Positions 3,906 through 5,827 of a DNA stretch of 5,827 nt are shown piece by piece. Below the pieces are notes generated by a model. That model was not told where the DNA came from. It did no database searches and saw nothing but the letters and a program-made list of their open reading frames with translations. Both the position numbers and the translations under genes were made by a program. Origin of the DNA: Actinomycetota bacterium (lineage in GTDB: Bacteria > Actinomycetota > Thermoleophilia > Solirubrobacterales > Solirubrobacteraceae); NCBI GenBank assembly GCA_005788585.1, contig SYBY01000317.1, positions 1 through 5,827 on the forward strand, written 5' to 3'. The stretch's first letter is position 1, and each line of letters starts with the position of its first letter.

Positions 3906-5827
3906 ATGCCCGAGTTCCGGCTCGATACGACGTTCACGCCCACCGCGGATCAGCCGAAAGCGATCCGTGAGCTGACGGCCAGCCTGGGCGACGGTGACCG
4001 CTTCAGCACCCTGCTGGGCGCGACGGGCACGGGCAAGACGATGACGATGGCCGGCGTCATCCAGGAGGTTCAGCGCCCGACGCTCGTCATGGCGCACAAC
4101 AAGACGCTCGCCGCGCAGCTGTGCAACGTGTTCCGGACGTTCTTCCCGGACAACGGGGTCGAGTACTTCGTCAGCGACTACGACTACGACCAGCCTGAGG
4201 CGTACGTCCCGTCGCGCGACCTCTACATCGAGAAGGACTCGGCGATCAACGCCGAGGTCGAGCGGCTGCGCCATGCCGCCACGGCCGCGCTGTTCGGCCG
4301 CCGCGACGTCCTCGTCGTCGCGTCGGTGTCCTGCATCTTCGGCCTCGGCTCGCCGGAGACCTACGACATGAACATGCTCCTGCTCAAGCGCGGGGAGGAG
4401 GAGGCCGATCGCGACGCGCTGCTGCGCAAGCTCGTCTCCATCCAGTACACGCGCAACGACACGGCGCTCGGCCGCGGCACCTTCCGCGTGCGGGGCGAGA
4501 CCCTCGAGGTGTTCCCCGCCTACGCCGAGACCGCGTACCGCGCGAGCTTCTTCGGGGACGAGATCGAGCGTCTGCAGGAGTTCGACCCGCTCACCGGGGA
4601 GATCCTGAAGGACGAGCTCGAGCACGTCGCGATCTGGCCGGCGTCGCACTACAACGTGCGCGAGGGGACGATCGAACACGGCGTCGAGGAGATCGGGCGC
4701 GAGCTCAACGCCCGCTGCGCCGAGCTGGAGGCCGAGGGCAAGCTCCTGGAGAGCCATCGCCTGCGCCAGCGCACCCAGTACGACATGGAGATGCTGCGGG
4801 AGATGGGCTTCTGCAACGGCATCGAGAACTACTCGCGCATCCTCGACGGCCGCCAGCCCGGTGACCGGCCGTACTGCCTCATCGACTACTTCCCCGACGA
4901 CTTCATCTGCTTCCTCGACGAGTCGCACCAGACCGTCCCGCAGATCGGCGGCATGTATCACGGTGACCGCTCGCGCAAGCAGACGCTCGTCGACTACGGG
5001 TTCCGGCTGCCGAGCGCGATGGACAACCGGCCGCAGACGTGGGACGAGTTCCTCTCCATCACCCCGCAGATCTGCTTCGTCTCCGCCACACCCGGCGAGT
5101 TCGAGCGCAACCACTCGAGCAGGATCGTCGAGCAGATCGTCCGCCCGACGGGCATCATCGACCCCGTCGTCGAGGTCCGGGAGACGAAGAACCAGATCGA
5201 CGACCTCATGAACGAGGTGCGCAAGCGCGCCGACCGCGACGAGCGGGTGCTCGTCACGACGCTCACGAAGAAGATGAGCGAGGACCTCACGGACTACCTG
5301 CTCGAGATGGGCTTCAAGGTCCGGTACCTCCACAGCGAGGTCGACACGCTCGAGCGAATCCAAATTATTCGCGATCTACGACTCGGCGAGTACGACGTGC
5401 TGGTTGGTGTAAACCTTTTACGCGAGGGCCTTGATCTTCCCGAAGTGTCGCTTGTTGCGATTCTGGATGCCGACAAGGAGGGCTTCTTGCGCGGCCAGAC
5501 GGCCCTGATCCAGACGATCGGCCGCGCGGCGCGCAACCAGGACGGCACGGTCGTGATGTACGCGGACAAGGAGACCGCCGCGATGAAGACGGCGATCTCC
5601 GAGACGAACCGGCGCCGGGCGATCCAGGTCGCCTACAACAAGGAGCACGACATCACGCCCGCGACGATCGTCAAGGGCATCAGCGACATCGCGGAGTTCC
5701 TCCAGGGCGACAGCAAGGTCCCCGGCAAGCGCAAGCGCAAGCGCAAGGGCGCCGAGACCGAGAAGATGAGCGCCCACGAGCTCGAGCAGGCGATCGTCGA
5801 GGTCGAGGAGGAGATGCTCGCCGCCGC
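3906..5827 (+). CDS. uvrB: UvrABC excinuclease subunit B, 3'-truncated by the window
   Basis: DNA-damage verification subunit of nucleotide excision repair: UvrA loads it, it inserts its beta-hairpin between the strands using ATP, and it recruits UvrC. 640 codons are visible with no stop; the family is usually about 660-720 residues. Seen in order: Walker A GATGTGKT (38-45), beta-hairpin region (about 90-115, ending [10 protein letters not shown]), [37 protein letters not shown], motif II DESH (338-341), [12 protein letters not shown], motif III SATPG (393-397), motif [12 protein letters not shown] (500-510), motif [11 protein letters not shown] (536-544). A linker with KRKRKRK (608-614) leads into the first half of the C-terminal UVR coil (about 622 on, [14 protein letters not shown]). 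Two oddities: the usual hairpin YYDYYQPEAY reads [10 protein letters not shown], and codons 484-521 have codon use unlike the rest of the gene. The start follows the leaderless -10 box and gives the standard N-terminus ([11 protein letters not shown]). Confidence 0.97.
   Translation, partial: MPEFRLDTTFTPTADQPKAIRELTASLGDGDRFSTLLGATGTGKTMTMAGVIQEVQRPTLVMAHNKTLAAQLCNVFRTFFPDNGVEYFVSDYDYDQPEAYVPSRDLYIEKDSAINAEVERLRHAATAALFGRRDVLVVASVSCIFGLGSPETYDMNMLLLKRGEEEADRDALLRKLVSIQYTRNDTALGRGTFRVRGETLEVFPAYAETAYRASFFGDEIERLQEFDPLTGEILKDELEHVAIWPASHYNVREGTIEHGVEEIGRELNARCAELEAEGKLLESHRLRQRTQYDMEMLREMGFCNGIENYSRILDGRQPGDRPYCLIDYFPDDFICFLDESHQTVPQIGGMYHGDRSRKQTLVDYGFRLPSAMDNRPQTWDEFLSITPQICFVSATPGEFERNHSSRIVEQIVRPTGIIDPVVEVRETKNQIDDLMNEVRKRADRDERVLVTTLTKKMSEDLTDYLLEMGFKVRYLHSEVDTLERIQIIRDLRLGEYDVLVGVNLLREGLDLPEVSLVAILDADKEGFLRGQTALIQTIGRAARNQDGTVVMYADKETAAMKTAISETNRRRAIQVAYNKEHDITPATIVKGISDIAEFLQGDSKVPGKRKRKRKGAETEKMSAHELEQAIVEVEEEMLAA
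5355..5468 (+). other. Low-GC, atypical-codon tract inside uvrB
   Basis: Codons 484-521 contain about 51% GC by hand count, and 20 of 38 end in A or T (CAA, ATT, CTA, GTA, CTT, TTA, GAA and others). The 88 codons before (396-483) and 119 after (522-640) all end in G or C. The encoded residues ([20 protein letters not shown] then [11 protein letters not shown]) are perfectly normal for UvrB motif V, so only synonymous positions are foreign. The only TTA trinucleotides I could find on the + strand lie here. It may be a short imported or converted segment, an assembly chimera, or a tract under extra nucleotide-level selection. Confidence 0.85.
5727..5747 (+). repeat. Hexanucleotide tandem repeat AAGCGC x3.5 in uvrB
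   Basis: Three full AAGCGC units plus AAG encode Lys-Arg-Lys-Arg-Lys-Arg-Lys (608-614) in the flexible linker between the helicase core and the UVR domain. A 6-bp unit keeps the frame on slippage, so copy number may vary between strains. The basic patch may add non-specific DNA affinity; this is inference. Confidence 0.8.

Noticed and set aside
3870..5363. 497-residue open frame on the minus strand opposite uvrB
   Set aside because: It mirrors the strongly conserved uvrB frame, has low-complexity Leu/Val/Asp/Arg-rich composition typical of antisense frames at high GC, and shows no recognisable motif. Its beginning near the low-GC tract reflects stop codons becoming possible there.
5355..5468. 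The low-GC tract as an inserted mobile element or intron
   Set aside because: Reading frame and conserved UvrB residues continue unbroken through it; no extra bases relative to the family, no terminal repeats or target duplication.
5727..5747. KRKRKRK as a nuclear-localisation-type signal
   Set aside because: The gene is clearly bacterial; the patch is explained by a tandem hexamer in a linker.
1..5827. CRISPR array, tRNA/rRNA, transposase, toxin-antitoxin or defence genes
   Set aside because: Looked for on both strands; no spaced repeats, cloverleaf-like segment, or protein motif of these kinds was found.

Overview
This 5.8-kb window comes from a high-GC bacterial chromosome (roughly 70% G+C, with nearly all third codon positions G or C). 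The neighbours coaE and uvrB, the apparently leaderless genes with a TAnnnT box just before the ATG, and a secreted protein of the 'YAVHACKTP… / DaaGN / C-terminal beta-domain' style all suggest an actinobacterium. My best guess is Thermoleophilia/Solirubrobacterales; this is inference and was not checked by a search.

Layout, all genes on the + strand: coaE (dephospho-CoA kinase, 8-595); a membrane-anchored SLT/GH23 lytic transglycosylase starting 7 nt later (603-1286); a 142-nt gap rich in palindromes; a Sec-exported modular beta-sandwich protein (1429-2769); a hormone-sensitive-lipase-type alpha/beta hydrolase (2798-3880); and uvrB (from 3906, running off the right edge after 640 codons). 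coaE and the transglycosylase look like one transcription unit. The hydrolase and uvrB each seem to have their own promoter, a TAG(G/C)GT box 6-7 nt before the ATG with no Shine-Dalgarno, which predicts leaderless mRNAs.

The genes are mostly housekeeping: CoA synthesis, peptidoglycan turnover, nucleotide excision repair, plus a secreted protein and an esterase. I see no defence island, CRISPR array, mobile element or RNA gene. The signals that stand out are inside uvrB. First, a sharply bounded 38-codon tract (5355-5468) over helicase motif V has about 51% GC, with 20 of 38 codons ending in A/T, while none of the 88 codons before it or the 119 after it do. Second, two beta-hairpin tyrosines that are normally conserved are replaced by aspartate (D91, D95). 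A strong palindrome and two smaller hairpins at the start of the transglycosylase gene also deserve a look.
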